A stretch of 32,500 bases of DNA. Origin: Cryptomeria japonica (taxonomy: Eukaryota > Streptophyta > Pinopsida > Cupressales > Cupressaceae). Shown here one piece after another: positions 31,713 to 32,500 of this stretch. The notes beneath the pieces are model-generated. The model saw nothing but the letters and a program-made list of their open reading frames with translations. It ran no database searches and was not told the DNA's origin. The stretch spans positions 317,501 to 350,000 of the forward strand of contig NW_026728923.1 in assembly GCF_030272615.1 (NCBI RefSeq), given 5' to 3'. The translations under genes were made by a program, and so were the position numbers. The first letter of the stretch is position 1, and each line of letters opens with the position of its first letter.

Positions 31713-31724
31713 TTTTTAGTTTTT
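31712..31724 (+). terminator. Pol III terminator of 5S copy 4 (stronger first T run)
   Basis: A C-to-T change at 31715 turns the interrupted first run into six consecutive Ts immediately after the mature end, followed by the shared T5 run. Termination should fall earlier than in copies 1-3. Confidence 0.8.
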
Positions 31725-32500
31725 CGCCGGGCGTCGCAATGCTATTTGAATAAACCTTTTGCCCGTTTGCGTTCTCGTCGGGGCCGGGCCGGGCCGGGGT
31801 GCGCTGCCCGCACTACCGCGCGCGCGGGGGCGACACCGAGCGCGCACCCGAGGCGCCCCGAGCACACAGGCCACGGTGCAACCCGGGCGTTGTGCGCGCA
31901 CCCCGGTGCGCCCGAGGTGCTGCGCGCGCACCCAGGTGAAATCGGTGTGCACCTCGGCCAGTGCGCGCTCGGTCGAGTCGCGCACGTTGGCCAAGGTGCA
32001 CGGTGATGTTTCTTACTCTAAGGTTCCGCACCAGACGCCCGGGACAGGTGAGCGAAGCTGGGCGGGGCCGGGTGCGCGGCCGGGGCAGGTGCACGCAGCT
32101 GGAGAGAGCTTTGGAGCACACCAGAGGTGCGCACCTTGGAGCACACTTCGGAGCGCACCAATGATGCGCTCCATTCAAAAGTTTCCTGAAAAGGCAAAAA
32201 AAGTTGAGATTATAGAATTTCCCACTTGAGAGATTGTAAAAAAAAAAAATTTAAAATGAAGGAAACGCGGGTGCCAAGGTGTGCGCGCCCGGGTGCGCAG
32301 CCCAGCCAAGGTGTGCGCACCAAGGCGCCCACCCTGGCGAAGGTGCACGCAAGGTGCGCACCCGAGGCAAACCGGACAATTAACCCAACTTTCGACTTCG
32401 CGCGCACCTGCGCACCTTGGAGCGCACTTCGGAGCGCTCCTTGGTGCGCACCAATCTTGGGCACCTCGGAGTGCACCATGGCGCCCACCAAGGTGCGCAC

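Larger units (their letters stand above)
30342..32500 (+). repeat. 5S rDNA unit D (partial, cut by window edge)
   Basis: The first 2159 bp of a fourth unit: minisatellite, T-rich repeat, 5' flank, 5S gene, 3' flank, A/T island 1 (32163) and the start of the palindrome-rich spacer. The array clearly continues beyond the window. Confidence 0.95.

Overview
This window is nuclear ribosomal-repeat DNA from a vascular plant. It contains no protein-coding gene that I can support. The identification rests on four complete, identical plant-type 5S rRNA genes (starts 13413, 19447, 25560 and 31594, all + strand) with intact internal Pol III promoter boxes. Some base choices in the 5S (CAGCGTTAGTGCACC, CCTCCCGGGAAG) look more gymnosperm- or fern-like than angiosperm-like, but that is recalled family knowledge and not a placement.

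Right side (12161-32500): a head-to-tail array of very long 5S units. The gene-to-gene distances are 6034, 6113 and 6034 bp. Each unit holds, in order, a G-rich minisatellite, a T-rich degenerate repeat, a GC-rich 5' flank, the 5S gene with a T-run terminator, and about 4.6 kb of spacer. The spacer is built from 74-bp and ~140-bp subrepeats full of the palindrome GGTGCGCACC, interrupted by seven A/T-rich islands. The array enters the window from the minisatellite and runs off the right edge.

Middle (6230-12160): a different repeat landscape. Thirteen copies of a conserved block read CTTATATAGGGG on the minus strand, which resembles the plant RNA polymerase I core promoter (TATATA followed by a G run). 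They are spaced 490, 441, 545, 311, 311, 311, 831, 157, 157, 157, 220 and 157 bp apart. The three leftmost have a hairpin on the presumed downstream side. The other ten have a different downstream sequence. A 0.6-kb block of near-palindromic repeats (9113-9703) splits two of them. A promoter module cut in half (10913-10950) is fused to the G-rich minisatellite (about 10945-12660).

Left side (1-6230): an array of about 25 units of 188 bp (1536-6230), a decayed fringe of it (781-1535), and 780 bp in which I recognise nothing. The 188-bp unit is recognisably related to segments lying between the leftmost promoter-like blocks.

Working model (inference): this is intergenic spacer of the large (35S) rDNA, transcribed leftward, with 18S beyond the left edge and the 188-bp array in the 5' external transcribed spacer or next to it. 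A divergent rightward 5S array sits upstream in the same locus. This would be a linked 35S-5S arrangement, but with 5S present as a multi-copy 6-kb array. No 18S, 5.8S or 26S sequence is visible, so the link depends on the promoter reading. The many long open frames, up to 766 codons and open on both strands over the same bases, are by-products of stop-poor palindromic repeats.
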